From positions 1 to 64,000 of the forward strand of contig JAFRFG010000010.1 in NCBI GenBank assembly GCA_017434455.1: DNA of 64,000 bases. The letters are read 5' to 3'. The stretch is from Thermoguttaceae bacterium (GTDB lineage Bacteria; Planctomycetota; Planctomycetia; Pirellulales; Thermoguttaceae). The notes below the pieces were generated by a model. It was given only the letters and a program-made list of their open reading frames with translations, did no database searches and had not been told where the DNA came from. The translations under genes and the position numbers were made by a program. Below, piece after piece: positions 33,055 through 42,848 of this stretch (the stretch's first letter is position 1; every line of letters starts with the position of its first letter).

Positions 33055-35688
33055 TTAGGCCTCGCTCTTCGGTTCGTCGGAAGATTTTTCCTCGGACGAG
33101 CCGTCGGCTGCCCCAACCAGTGCCGGCGTGTTCTCTTCCTTGAGATCCTGCCGGTAGTTCTTGATCTCGTCCAATTCGAGCTCGTCGCTTGTCAGCTCCG
33201 AGAAATCTTTCCCCGAGAAGACCAGCTGCTTCTTGTCACCCACTTCCTTGACATCGACACAGATGACATTTTTGTTCTCAAACACTCCCTTGAGGATCTC
33301 TTCCGAGAGAGGATCTTCCAGAAGCGTCTCTATGGCACGGCGCAGCGGACGGGCTCCGAAATCGAGGTTGCTCCCCTGGGAGATGATCAGCCGCTTGGCC
33401 TCGTCACTGAGGTGGAGACAGAGTTGGCGTTCCTTCAGGCGCTCGCGGAGCTTTTTCATCTCCAGATCGACCACCTGCTCCAGGTCTTGTTCGGTCAGGT
33501 GACGGAAGACGATGATGTCGTTGAACCGGTTGATGAACTCCGGACGGAAGACCCGCTCGATCTGTTCGTTGACACGCTCCTTCATACTGCTGTACGAAGT
33601 GTCAGCGTCGGCTGGAGCGAACCCGAAGGTGGACTCGTTTTTGATCGCCTCGGCACCGGCGTTGGTCGTCATGATCAAGATGGTATTGCGGAAATCGACA
33701 GTGCGGCCGTAACTGTCGGTCAGACGACCTTCCTCCAGAACCTGGAGAAGGATGTTGAAGATGTCCGGATGCGCCTTCTCGATCTCGTCCAAAAGGACGA
33801 CCGAGTAGGGACGTCGGCGAATCTTCTCGGTCAGCTGCCCCCCTTCGTCGTAGCCGACGTATCCCGGAGGGGCACCGACCAGACGAGAGACGTTAAACTT
33901 CTCCATGTACTCGCTCATATCGACCTGGACCAGGGCATCCTCATCACCGAACATAAATTCGGCCAGCGCCTTGGCCAGGAGAGTCTTCCCGACGCCGGTC
34001 GGCCCGGCGAAGATGAACGAACCGATCGGCCGCTTCGGGTCTTGGATGCCGGAACGGCTGCGGCGAACCGCTTTGGAGATCGCCTCGATCGCCTCGTTCT
34101 GGCTGATGACCCGCTTGTGGAGCTCTTCTTCCATATGGATGAGGCGCTTGGTATCTTCGGTCGTCATCCGGGTGAGCGGGACGCCGGTGATCATCGAGAC
34201 CACCTCGGCGATCACCTGGCCGTCGACCACACCGCTGATTTCCTTCTGCTTTTTACGCCAATCCTGCTGGAGAGCGCGTTTTTTCTCGTCAAGGTGGTCG
34301 AGCTGGTCACGGATGGTCGCCGCCTTTTCGAAGTCTTGGTCGGCGACGGCCTTCTCTTTGTCCTTCTCCAGGGCCTCCACCTGGCGATCGATGCTCTTCA
34401 GATCGGGCGGACGGGTGACCGAACGGAGGTGGATGCGGGAACCGGCCTCGTCGATCACATCGATCGCCTTATCGGGGAGACAGCGGCCGGTGATATACCG
34501 GTCAGACAGATCGACCGCGGCGCGCAGGGCGTCATCGGTGATCTTCACCAGGTGATGCTTCTCGTAGCTCGGGCGCAACCCGCGCAGGATCTCGACCGTT
34601 TGATCCGGGGTGGTCGGATTGACCATCACGATCTGGAAACGACGCTCCAGGGCACTGTCTTTCTCGATATACTTGCGATACTCCTTGAGTGTCGTGGCGC
34701 CGATACACTGAATCTCACCACGGGAAAGAGCCGGTTTCAGAACGTTGGCGGCGTCGATCGCCCCCTCGGCGCTGCCGGCGCCGACAAGGGTATGGAGCTC
34801 GTCGATGAAGAGGATCGTGTTCTTCGCGCGGCGAACCTCGTTCATCACCGCCTTGATTCGTTCCTCGAACTGACCGCGGTACTTCGTCCCAGCGACCATC
34901 GACGCGAGATCAAGAACGACCACCCGCTTGTTGAGCAGAATCTCGGGAACATTGCCGTCGACGATTCTTTGGGCCAACCCCTCGACGATCGCCGTCTTTC
35001 CGACCCCTGCCTCCCCCAGGAGGACCGGGTTGTTCTTGGTACGCCGTCCGAGGATCTGGATCGCGCGCTCGATTTCGACTTCGCGGCCAATCACCGGGTC
35101 GAGTTTCTTTTGATGCGCCGTGGCGGTTAAATCAATCCCGAAACTGTCGAGTGCCGGGGTCTTGGACTTTCCTCTGTTGGGACCGGGTTCCGACGAGGAA
35201 CCGGACGAACCGGAATTCTCCGTTTCGTCAGAGGAGGATTCGTCATCGTCTTTGCCGAGACGGGCGAGAATCTCGTTGCGGACATCGTCGAGTTTCAGCC
35301 CAAAATTCATCAGAACCTGGGCGGCAATCCCATCCTGCTCTCGGAGGAGCCCCAAGAGGATATGTTCGGTGCCGATATAGTTGTGGTTGAGTTTTTCCGC
35401 CTCTTCCAGAGCGTACTCAAATACCTTTTTGACCCGGGGGGTAGGCGGAATGCGCCCCATCTGGACAAGATCGGGACCGGGACGAACCAGCTTTTCGATC
35501 TCGAGGCGAATCTTGCGCAGCTCGACCCCCATACTCTTCAGGACGTTGGCGGCGACACCATTCGACTCCTTGATCAAACCCAAAAGGAGGTGCTCGGTAC
35601 CGACGTACTCATGGTTGAATCGGCTCGCCTCTTGATTGGCCAGCTGAATGACTTTTCTGGCCCGTTCGGTGAATCGTTCGTAAGACAT
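33055..35688 (-). CDS. clpC: ATP-dependent Clp protease ATP-binding subunit ClpC
   Basis: An Hsp100 unfoldase of 877 residues that feeds ClpP. Two Clp-N repeats ([14 protein letters not shown] and [14 protein letters not shown]), then an acidic Ser/Glu/Gly linker (DDDESSSDE), AAA-1 with [15 protein letters not shown], a UVR-containing middle domain ([12 protein letters not shown]), AAA-2 with [16 protein letters not shown], and a long acidic C-terminal tail. The middle domain marks it as ClpC rather than ClpA or ClpB. clpP and mcsB are not nearby. ATG 35688 starts the expected [17 protein letters not shown]. Confidence 0.96.
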   Translation of the reverse strand: MSYERFTERARKVIQLANQEASRFNHEYVGTEHLLLGLIKESNGVAANVLKSMGVELRKIRLEIEKLVRPGPDLVQMGRIPPTPRVKKVFEYALEEAEKLNHNYIGTEHILLGLLREQDGIAAQVLMNFGLKLDDVRNEILARLGKDDDESSSDETENSGSSGSSSEPGPNRGKSKTPALDSFGIDLTATAHQKKLDPVIGREVEIERAIQILGRRTKNNPVLLGEAGVGKTAIVEGLAQRIVDGNVPEILLNKRVVVLDLASMVAGTKYRGQFEERIKAVMNEVRRAKNTILFIDELHTLVGAGSAEGAIDAANVLKPALSRGEIQCIGATTLKEYRKYIEKDSALERRFQIVMVNPTTPDQTVEILRGLRPSYEKHHLVKITDDALRAAVDLSDRYITGRCLPDKAIDVIDEAGSRIHLRSVTRPPDLKSIDRQVEALEKDKEKAVADQDFEKAATIRDQLDHLDEKKRALQQDWRKKQKEISGVVDGQVIAEVVSMITGVPLTRMTTEDTKRLIHMEEELHKRVISQNEAIEAISKAVRRSRSGIQDPKRPIGSFIFAGPTGVGKTLLAKALAEFMFGDEDALVQVDMSEYMEKFNVSRLVGAPPGYVGYDEGGQLTEKIRRRPYSVVLLDEIEKAHPDIFNILLQVLEEGRLTDSYGRTVDFRNTILIMTTNAGAEAIKNESTFGFAPADADTSYSSMKERVNEQIERVFRPEFINRFNDIIVFRHLTEQDLEQVVDLEMKKLRERLKERQLCLHLSDEAKRLIISQGSNLDFGARPLRRAIETLLEDPLSEEILKGVFENKNVICVDVKEVGDKKQLVFSGKDFSELTSDELELDEIKNYRQDLKEENTPALVGAADGSSEEKSSDEPKSEA

Positions 35689-36125
35689 CGTTTGTTGTTT
35701 CTCACTACCTGCTTAAGACTAAGGCAACGGAAGCGCCCATAAAAGCGGCTGAACTCTCCTGCCTTCTGTCACTATTGTAGGGACGAAGGAGGGGAAGTTG
35801 ACGAAAAAACTTTTCTTTTCCCGCGTGAGCGAAAAAATCATTCGCGCGGGCGCACCCCGAGACCACGGCATGGGAGGTGAGGGATACCCACCTTCCGCGC
35901 AGGCATTTTACACCCCCAGGGAAAAATCGTCCAGACGAAATCCGAAAACGGGCCCCTTTCGATAAGGTACCTCACCCATCGAAAACTGACCTGCAAAATC
36001 GACTCACCTCGTGGTATAATCGCCTATCGTCCCGGGAGCTAACCTGTCTCTCGGAGCAAAAAGGAGCTTAAGAATTGCCGCTGTCGGGCGGCTCTTGAGC
36101 GGTCTTGAGGAGAGGAGTATTTTCG
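35689..36125. other. Intergenic region between divergent clpC and lipoprotein genes
   Basis: 437 bases without a convincing gene. It holds a possible minus-strand -10 TACAAT (35779-35774) for clpC with no good -35, an imperfect inverted repeat near 35820-35852 (CCCGCG...CGCGGG arms) and the plus-strand promoter at 35991-36020. A 64-codon open frame at 35877-36071 has no ribosome site and no recognisable sequence. I see no clear CtsR or CIRCE operator. Confidence 0.5.
35991..36020 (+). promoter_or_regulatory. Promoter of the lipoprotein/epimerase operon
   Basis: A perfect TATAAT (36015-36020) with a weak -35 CTGCAA (35991-35996) at 18-base spacing. The leader to ATG 36126 is about 100 bases. 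Confidence 0.5.
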
Positions 36126-37421
36126 ATGCAGGCAGCAAAAACACGCGTCACAAAGGGCCCATCTGCCGTTTTCCGCGCGTTTTCCCCCCTTTCGTGCCTT
36201 CTCCTGTCGTTACTGCTGCTTGTCGGCTGCGGCCAGCGCGAGAAAAACACGGATACCCCTCCGGTATCATCCCCGGCGGTATCCGAACCGACTCAGACCG
36301 GGCCGCGGGAAAGCGGCGATGCGGTGACCGGCGAGGAGGCCAATATTTCCGAAGATTCCTCGGTCTCGGCCCCCCGGGCCCCGTCGCCCGACGATGTTCT
36401 GGCTCAGGCGACCGAGCGTTTTGCCGAATCGTTTTCCGACGCCGGCGAAAATCTCCCCGACACCGATCGGACACTGACGATCTCGGAGGAGACTCGCGAT
36501 AAGTATACCGACAAAGCCGACATCCTCTTCTCTCCGACCCTGGAGGGAGACGACGAAGAGGACGACTCCCCGGGGTATCTGTTTCGTTACCGCTTTGAGC
36601 CGAACAGCGAACAGCGCTGGACCGTCTCGCACCGGCTCTGGAAAGAGACCTCCTACGGCGGCATGACGCGCAAGATCGAGACCGTCTCGAATATCACCCG
36701 CCGCTGGGTAATTGGCCCCCGCGCCGAAGGGACCTGCGACGACGCCCTGATCCCGATCGAGTATTACATCGACACCATGCGCCTGGAGCAGCAGGAGGAG
36801 GGGGAAGAACCGATCCTCTACAACAGCCAGACCGATACGGTCGTCCCCGAGGAATTTCGCCGTTTCGGGACCGAGAAAATGATCGGCGTTCCGCTGGAGC
36901 GTTTTCAGATCGACCCCTTCGGAAGAATGACGGAAAAGAGCATCGTCGTCTCGGGCTTCGAGTCCGACGCGCAGGACAGCCGTGTCACCGTCCCCTTCCC
37001 GGAGGAACCGGTGCGGGTGGGACAGTCGTGGACCATCCCCTGCACGTTCCGCCTGAAGACTCGCGAGGAGACGATCCAGACGGTCCGGGGAATTCAGCGT
37101 TTCCGACTGGAGAACGTCACCGGTTCCCTGGCGGTGATCCATATCTCCATGACCGTCCTGTCGCTGGTCGGCGACCCCTACCTGGAAGGGCAGCTGGCCG
37201 AAAAAATCTGCGAGGGGACCTGCCGCTTCGACATGGAAAACGGCCGGGCGCTCAAGACCGAGCTGGAGTTCTCCAAAACCGTCCCGAACGCCTTCGGCAG
37301 CGCGACGATCCTCGTCTACCGCTGCCGAATCACCGAAGAGCGCGCCGATCCCGCGCAAGATCCCTCGGGACAAGAGCAGGACGGAACCGAACCGGACCCA
37401 AGCACCACCAAGCAGGAATAA
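36126..37421 (+). CDS. Exported lipoprotein of unknown function
   Basis: 431 residues. A lipoprotein signal peptide (LSCLLLSLLLLVGC) has lipobox LVGC, so the mature protein is anchored by its N-terminal cysteine. A low-complexity Pro/Ser/Glu stretch follows. A beta-rich domain runs from about residue 150 (GYLFRYRFEPNSEQRWTVSH, then ITRRWVIGPRAEGTCDD, and RVGQSWTIPCTFRLKTRE), resembling proteins that bind a hydrophobic ligand or act in envelope assembly. Start ATG 36126 has GGAGAGGAG at 36108-36116; the upstream TTG at 36105 would place that site inside the coding region. The epimerase gene follows after about 20 bases. Confidence 0.65.
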   Translation: MQAAKTRVTKGPSAVFRAFSPLSCLLLSLLLLVGCGQREKNTDTPPVSSPAVSEPTQTGPRESGDAVTGEEANISEDSSVSAPRAPSPDDVLAQATERFAESFSDAGENLPDTDRTLTISEETRDKYTDKADILFSPTLEGDDEEDDSPGYLFRYRFEPNSEQRWTVSHRLWKETSYGGMTRKIETVSNITRRWVIGPRAEGTCDDALIPIEYYIDTMRLEQQEEGEEPILYNSQTDTVVPEEFRRFGTEKMIGVPLERFQIDPFGRMTEKSIVVSGFESDAQDSRVTVPFPEEPVRVGQSWTIPCTFRLKTREETIQTVRGIQRFRLENVTGSLAVIHISMTVLSLVGDPYLEGQLAEKICEGTCRFDMENGRALKTELEFSKTVPNAFGSATILVYRCRITEERADPAQDPSGQEQDGTEPDPSTTKQE

Positions 37422-37439
37422 AACTTCGAGGAAAACGCC

Positions 37440-38474
37440 ATGATGGATGGAACGATACTCCTTACCGGTGCCAGCGGCTTCATCGGAACCACACTCACCC
37501 GTCAGCTCCTGGCCGACGGGAACAAAGTTCGTGGTCTGAGCCGCAAAGAGCCGAAGCTCCCGCCGGGCTTCACCGGGACAGAGGAGGAGCTTTGGAAACA
37601 CCCGAACTTCGAATACGCCGCCGGCGATATCATGGACAAGGAATCCCTCCATCGCGCGATGGAGGGGTGCCGGTATGTGATCCATATGGCCGGTTTCGCG
37701 AAGAACTACTCCCGCGATCCGTCCGTCTTCGAGCGGATCAATAAAAACGGGATGGAGAATGTCTTCGATGTCGCGCAGCAGCGCGGAATCGAGAAGATCG
37801 TCTGGACCAGCTCGATCGTCACCCTCGGTCCCACCGACAAGGGACAGATCGGTGATGAGTCAATGCCCCGGCATACCGATCAATATCTGACCGAATACGA
37901 ACAGAGCAAAACAATCGCCGAACACGAAGCGCTGCGCCGTGCCGCGGCGGGGCTTCCGGTCGTGATTGTCCTGCCGACCCGGGTCTACGGCCCCGGCCAA
38001 TTCACCGAGGGGAACTCTCTGGCCCGAATCATCGACGACTATCGCCGGGGACGTTTCCCCTTCCTGATCAATCTCGGGGTGAATGTCGGTAACTACGGTT
38101 TGGTCGACGACGTGGCACGCGGGCATTATTTGGCCCTTCAAAAGGGAAGAGTCGGGGAACGGTATATATTGGGGGGCGAAAACGCCTCGCTTAAAGAGTT
38201 TTTCCGATTGATCGACCAGGTGACCGGGAAGCGCCATTTCAAGCTTCCGCTCTTGAAATTCTGGCCGATGGTCGTCGGTCACTCCTGCAAGCTTGGAGCG
38301 AAGCTCTTCGGTATCTACCCCCCCATCACCCCGGGTTGGGTTCGCACCTTCATGGTCGACTGGGCGTTCTCCGTCAAGAAGGCCGAGACCGAACTGGGGT
38401 ATCAGCCGACACCGCTCAAGGAAGGGTTGGCCCGTACCTGCCGCTGGCTCGAGGAGTATCACCGTGGACGCTAA
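37440..38474 (+). CDS. NAD-dependent epimerase/dehydratase (extended SDR)
   Basis: 344 residues. A Rossmann oxidoreductase with the nucleotide motif LLTGASGFIGTTL, the Tyr-x3-Lys pair in YEQSKTIAEHEAL, and the substrate-loop PTRVYGPGQFTEGN. The layout resembles hopanoid-associated HpnA and dihydroflavonol reductases: NYGLVDDVARGHYLAL and GERYILGGEN are typical of that group. A lipid or sugar-lipid substrate is likely but not provable here. The start may be either of two adjacent ATGs (37440, 37443). It overlaps the CPBP gene by 11 bases and shares its transcript with the lipoprotein. Confidence 0.82.
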   Translation: MMDGTILLTGASGFIGTTLTRQLLADGNKVRGLSRKEPKLPPGFTGTEEELWKHPNFEYAAGDIMDKESLHRAMEGCRYVIHMAGFAKNYSRDPSVFERINKNGMENVFDVAQQRGIEKIVWTSSIVTLGPTDKGQIGDESMPRHTDQYLTEYEQSKTIAEHEALRRAAAGLPVVIVLPTRVYGPGQFTEGNSLARIIDDYRRGRFPFLINLGVNVGNYGLVDDVARGHYLALQKGRVGERYILGGENASLKEFFRLIDQVTGKRHFKLPLLKFWPMVVGHSCKLGAKLFGIYPPITPGWVRTFMVDWAFSVKKAETELGYQPTPLKEGLARTCRWLEEYHRGR

Positions 38475-39273
38475 ACAGCACGCCGGAGCAGAAGTGCCGC
38501 CGGAAGAACCGACCAGCGGTCCGGCTATCGGCCCGAGAACATTTTTAAAGCTCTTCGACCCCCGCTACCGAAAGGCGGCGTTTATCCTCCTCTACGCCAT
38601 GATGGTCCTGACCTATTGGCGCTATCTCTCCCCCGCTCCCCAACTGCTCGACCGGCGGTTTTTGGCCAGTTCCGCCTTCGCCGAAACCATTTCGGCCGAA
38701 TCGCCCGCCCCGGAGGAGGTCACGTTAAAATCGTTCCTTGCCGGGGAGAAACGTACCTTCAGCGCTTTTCTGCTGATGGGATTGATCCCCGCGCTGCTGG
38801 TGAAGTTTCTCTTTAAGGAAAATCCCCGCGATTACGGCATTGCCCTGGGGAACCGCTTCACCATTCGCTCGATCCTCCTCTTCACCCCTGTCGTTGTGGG
38901 AATCACCTACCTGGGAAGCGCTCCGGCCTATCGTTTTATTTACCCGTACAACCCGGCCGCCGCGCTTTCGCCAACTTTGTTTTGGCTTCATTCCCTCCTG
39001 CTTTTGCTGTTTTACTACACCGGCTGGGAGTTTTTCTTCCGGGGTTTTATGCTGCACGGCCTGATCCCCTCCTGCGGCCTGATCAACGCGATCCTGATCA
39101 GTACCATGGCCAGCGCGATGCTTCATTACGGTCACCCGATCAGCGAGGTCTTCGGCGCCGTCGGCGTGGGACTGTTTTGGGGACTGCTCGCCCGGCGAAC
39201 CGAATCGATCCTCTCGGGGATCATCCAGCACAGCGCCGTCGGTATCGCGATCAACTGGTTTATTCTCCATTAA
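38464..39273 (+). CDS. CPBP-family intramembrane protease
   Basis: A membrane protein of 269 residues in the CAAX-protease/bacteriocin-processing (CPBP) family. Motif 1 is YYTGWEFFFRGFMLHG (the EExxxR motif reads E-F-F-F-R here), motif 2 is LHYGHPISEVFGAVGVGLFWG with the metal-binding histidine, and motif 3 is QHSAVGIAINWF. Eight or so hydrophobic segments. Start choice: GTG 38464 has GAGGAG at 38451-38456 with 7-base spacing, inside the end of the epimerase gene. The frame open from 38293 is not protein-like there. Substrate unknown. Confidence 0.82.
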   Translation: MDAKQHAGAEVPPEEPTSGPAIGPRTFLKLFDPRYRKAAFILLYAMMVLTYWRYLSPAPQLLDRRFLASSAFAETISAESPAPEEVTLKSFLAGEKRTFSAFLLMGLIPALLVKFLFKENPRDYGIALGNRFTIRSILLFTPVVVGITYLGSAPAYRFIYPYNPAAALSPTLFWLHSLLLLLFYYTGWEFFFRGFMLHGLIPSCGLINAILISTMASAMLHYGHPISEVFGAVGVGLFWGLLARRTESILSGIIQHSAVGIAINWFILH

Positions 39274-39349
39274 AAAACGGGTATCATAGGAGCAGCAACT
39301 CACGATTCTTTCACCAGCATATATCCTTAGACAATAGGGAGAAAAACCC

Positions 39350-41095
39350 ATGAACAGATTCCTTACCGCCGCTGTTCTCGCGGTAATTTGCGCCGCGTCG
39401 ATGGCCGAAGAGCCGCGTTTCAACGTCCGCGATATGCCGCTGGAGCGGGTCAACATCACGGCCCACCGCGGCGCGGGCAATCTCGCCCCCGAAAATACGA
39501 TCTCGGCGCTGGAGCTGTCCTGGTCGAACGGATGGGTCCCCGAGACCGACATCCGAACGACCAAAGACGGCGTCCTGGTGATGTTCCATGACGGCAACTT
39601 CAAGCGGATTCTCCCCAACGCCCGGGATGAACTCAAGAACAAGGGGATCGCCGATCTGACCTGGGAAGAGGTTCAGCAGCTCGATATCGGCTCGTTCCGC
39701 GGGGAACAGTTCAAAGGACAAAAGGTCGTCTCGCTGGCCGACATCGTCGAGGCGCTCAAGGTCGACCGCTCCCGTATGATCTACATCGATATCAAAAACG
39801 TCGATATCGCGCAGCTGGCTCGGGAAACCGCCGAGGTCGAAAGCCAGATCATCTTCACCACCTGGGACTACGATCTGATCCACCAGTGGAAGAAACTCGC
39901 CCCCAAATCCGAAGGTTTTATCTGGATGGGGCTCGGCAAGGGGGAAGATGTGGTCGGCCCGGTTATCGAGAGGCTCAAGGCGGAGCATTTCGCAGACATC
40001 GACCGGATGCAGATTCACGTCAATTTCGACGATCAGGGGAACACCACCCCGGGGGAGGAATTCCTCCGCGAAACGGCTGATTTTATCCACACCAACTACC
40101 CGAACGTCGAAGTACAGTTCATGCCGTGGAACGTCTGCGACAACAAAGACTGCTACAAAAAGCTCCTCGACTTGGGCGCCGCCGGTTTCGGTTCCGATCG
40201 GCCGGACATCGCGAAGGAGGCGCTTTGTGAGTACTACGACGCCGGCGCGGTGCTCGACTGGAACCCGACCGACTATATCCCGCTGAATCGAGTCATCGTG
40301 CAAGCGCACCGCGGTTACGGAAACTTCGGTCCGGAGGGTTCGGCCGAATCGTTCCTCCGGGCCTGGAACGAAGGGCTCATTCCCGAGGCCGATATTCGTC
40401 TGACCAAAGACGGCCAAATCGTCTCGTTCCACGACAGCGACCTCTCTCGGATTCTCGTCGACGCCCCGGAAGAGCTCAAACATAAAAGCATCAGTGACCT
40501 GACGCTCGAGGAGGTCAAGGCGCTCGACATCGGAGCGTACAAGGGTGAGGAATACAAGGGACAGCGGGCGCTGTCGATGGCCGAGATCGTCGAGATCCTC
40601 AAAGAGCATCCGACCTGGATGGTCTATTGCGATATCAAGAACGTCGACTTTGAGCAGCTCGCCCGCGAAACCGAACCGATCCATCGGCAGATGATCGTCT
40701 GCAGCACCGTTTACGAGCAGCTCCTGGCCTGGAAGAAGGCCGCGCCCAAATCGCTCACCCTCCACTGGCTCGGCGGTCCACAGGAAAGTCAGGCCAAACG
40801 AATCGCCGACCTGGAAAAAGTTCATTTCCACGGAATCGATCAGCTTCAGCTGCATACCTCTGTCGATGCCGACGGCCATTTCACGACCACCCCCGAGTTC
40901 TACCAGGAGGTGGGACAGAAGCTGCGCCGCCACGGTGTTTTGATGCAGTCGCTTATCTGGGGCCCCGCCGGTTCGAAAGCGGAAAATTACGCGGCTTTAA
41001 TGGATCACGGCGTCGCCAGTTTCGCCACCGACTATCCGACCGATACCATGAAGGCGATCAGCGACTACTATCAAAGCCGCTCGGAAAAGAAGTAA
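39350..41095 (+). CDS. Exported protein with two glycerophosphodiester phosphodiesterase domains, copy 1
   Basis: 581 residues. A signal peptide (TAAVLAVICAASMA) is followed by two GDPD domains. Domain 1: TAHRGAGNLAPENTIS, ETDIRTTKDGVLVMFHD. Domain 2 (from about residue 315): QAHRGYGNFGPEGSAES, EADIRLTKDGQIVSFHD. Both keep the His-Arg, the Glu-x-Asp and the second His needed for metal binding and catalysis, so both may be active. They would cleave glycerophosphodiesters from lipid turnover or teichoic-type polymers outside the membrane. Its close paralogue lies at 42849, on the far side of the OleC-like gene. Confidence 0.86.
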   Translation: MNRFLTAAVLAVICAASMAEEPRFNVRDMPLERVNITAHRGAGNLAPENTISALELSWSNGWVPETDIRTTKDGVLVMFHDGNFKRILPNARDELKNKGIADLTWEEVQQLDIGSFRGEQFKGQKVVSLADIVEALKVDRSRMIYIDIKNVDIAQLARETAEVESQIIFTTWDYDLIHQWKKLAPKSEGFIWMGLGKGEDVVGPVIERLKAEHFADIDRMQIHVNFDDQGNTTPGEEFLRETADFIHTNYPNVEVQFMPWNVCDNKDCYKKLLDLGAAGFGSDRPDIAKEALCEYYDAGAVLDWNPTDYIPLNRVIVQAHRGYGNFGPEGSAESFLRAWNEGLIPEADIRLTKDGQIVSFHDSDLSRILVDAPEELKHKSISDLTLEEVKALDIGAYKGEEYKGQRALSMAEIVEILKEHPTWMVYCDIKNVDFEQLARETEPIHRQMIVCSTVYEQLLAWKKAAPKSLTLHWLGGPQESQAKRIADLEKVHFHGIDQLQLHTSVDADGHFTTTPEFYQEVGQKLRRHGVLMQSLIWGPAGSKAENYAALMDHGVASFATDYPTDTMKAISDYYQSRSEKK

Positions 41096-41142
41096 CCCGT
41101 GCGCCCCTCGAACCAGCAGGTCTTAAGAAAGACATTGCCCCT

Positions 41143-42813
41143 ATGCTCAACGCCGGAGAACGCCTAAAGGCCGCCGCGGCCCGCTGTCCCGATCGGATCG
41201 CCATTGCCGAACCGATCGGGCATGGCCGTTCGGCCGCGCGCGACAAGACCGGAAAGCGGCTCTACCGAACGATCACCTTTGGGGATCTGTCCGAGCGGGT
41301 CGACCGCATCGCCGCGGGGATGAAGGCCTTCGGCGTGAAAAAGGGGATGCGTCTGGTACTGCTGGTTCGCCCGGGGAAAGACTTTGTCACCCTGGTTTAC
41401 GCGCTGTTTCTCACCGGAGCGGTGGTGGTGATGATCGACCCCGGGATGGGGTTTGGGAAAATGCTTCGGTGTCTGGCCCAAGTGAGGCCCGACGGTTTCG
41501 TCGCCGTCAGCGCCGCCCAGGCGCTGCGGGTTCTTCACAAAAAGAAGTTCCCCAACGCGCGGCTCAACGTCACCGTCGGACACCGCTGGGGGTGGGGGGG
41601 AACAACGTTAAGCGCATTGGAACGCTCTCCCCTTCTCCCGAGCGCGGAACCGACCGAACCGGACGACCCGGCCGCGATCATCTTCACCAGCGGGAGCACC
41701 GGCCCGGCCAAGGGGGTTCTTTATACGCACCGAATCATCTCGGCCCAGGTCGACGAAATCGGAGACCGTTTTTCCCTCGGCGGCGGCGTCGACCTGGCGG
41801 GGTTCCCTTTCTTTGGGCTCTACGACGCGGCGCTGGGGACAACGATGGTTGTCCCCGATATGGACACCACCCGTCCGGCCTCGGTCGATCCGGAGCTGTT
41901 CTTAGAAACGGCGGAGGATTGGCAAATAACCCAATCGTTCGCCTCGCCGGCCCTTTGGAACCGCGTGGTCCACTATGCCGCCCCGCGCAAAAGGCGCCTC
42001 CCCACCCTCCGTCTGGCTCTTTCCTCCGGCGCCCCCTTTCCGGTGGCTCTTTTGGGGGATTTCCTTGAAATGATCGCCCCGGACGGAGATATCTTTACCC
42101 CTTACGGCGCGACCGAATCGCTCCCGGTGGCGGCAATCGGCGCGCGGGAGATTTTATCCGAAACCGCCGAAAAGACCCGTCACGGCCGGGGAACCTGCGT
42201 CGGGAAGCGATTTGAGCAGATCCGCTGGAAGATCATGCCGATCACCGATACCCCCCTCCCCCGATTAGAGGATATCCCCCCGGTACCCCCCGGGGAGATC
42301 GGCGAGTTGATCGTCACCGGTCCTCAGGTGACCCGCCTTTACGTCACACGGACAGAAGCGAACGCTCTGTCGAAAATTACCGACGCGCAGGGAGACGTGT
42401 GGCACCGAATCGGGGACCTCGGCTGGATCGACGAACAAGAGCGTTTTTGGTTCTGCGGCCGCAAGGCACATCGGGTGGAGACCTTTGAAAACGGCACATT
42501 GTTCTCGGTCCCCTGTGAGTCGATTTTCAATACCGACGAGCGGATCGCCCGAAGCGCCCTGGCCGGCTACCCCGATCCGGAGCATTCCGGATGCCGTATC
42601 CCGGTGATCTATCTGGAACCGAAGAACTGGCCGAACAGCGAGGAAGAAAAGAAGCAGCTGCTCGATTCGATGCGCGCTCTTGCCCAAAGCTCACCGCTGA
42701 CACGCTCGATCGGCGATTTGCGCCTGCTTCGGTCGTTCCCGGTCGATATTCGCCACAACGCGAAGATCAACCGCGAGAAACTCTCCGCGATGGCCGCGCA
42801 AGACCAACCCTAG
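41143..42813 (+). CDS. Acyl-adenylating enzyme, OleC-like fatty-acid ligase
   Basis: A member of the ANL superfamily, 556 residues. P-loop-like motif FTSGSTGPAKGVLYTHR, A5 region YGATESLPVAAIG, A7 WHRIGDLGWID and A8 FWFCGRKAHRVE (the usual Y/F-R-x-K-x-G order), with the catalytic Lys region DIRHNAKINREKL near the end. The AKGVLYTHRIISAQV segment and layout are like OleC, which makes beta-lactones in hydrocarbon biosynthesis, but oleA, oleB and oleD are not seen nearby (the SDR at 37440 is a weak candidate for OleD). It lies between two GDPD genes. No good ribosome site before ATG 41143. Confidence 0.7.
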   Translation: MLNAGERLKAAAARCPDRIAIAEPIGHGRSAARDKTGKRLYRTITFGDLSERVDRIAAGMKAFGVKKGMRLVLLVRPGKDFVTLVYALFLTGAVVVMIDPGMGFGKMLRCLAQVRPDGFVAVSAAQALRVLHKKKFPNARLNVTVGHRWGWGGTTLSALERSPLLPSAEPTEPDDPAAIIFTSGSTGPAKGVLYTHRIISAQVDEIGDRFSLGGGVDLAGFPFFGLYDAALGTTMVVPDMDTTRPASVDPELFLETAEDWQITQSFASPALWNRVVHYAAPRKRRLPTLRLALSSGAPFPVALLGDFLEMIAPDGDIFTPYGATESLPVAAIGAREILSETAEKTRHGRGTCVGKRFEQIRWKIMPITDTPLPRLEDIPPVPPGEIGELIVTGPQVTRLYVTRTEANALSKITDAQGDVWHRIGDLGWIDEQERFWFCGRKAHRVETFENGTLFSVPCESIFNTDERIARSALAGYPDPEHSGCRIPVIYLEPKNWPNSEEEKKQLLDSMRALAQSSPLTRSIGDLRLLRSFPVDIRHNAKINREKLSAMAAQDQP

Positions 42814-42848
42814 AACCTCTATCCTTTAAAACAGATCGGAATATCCCT

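Noticed and set aside
33412..35130. A 572-codon open frame antisense to clpC
   Set aside because: High-GC third-position shadow of clpC. No ribosome site and no protein family.
35877..36071. A 64-codon open frame in the clpC/lipoprotein gap
   Set aside because: No ribosome site, and composition like the flanking non-coding DNA.
36267..37685. A 472-codon frame antisense to the lipoprotein gene
   Set aside because: Covers the lipoprotein and epimerase genes on the opposite strand, with no start signal.
39311..40933. A 540-codon frame antisense to the GDPD gene
   Set aside because: Mirror of the duplicated coding sequence; the same shadow appears in parts opposite copy 2 (43191-43775).
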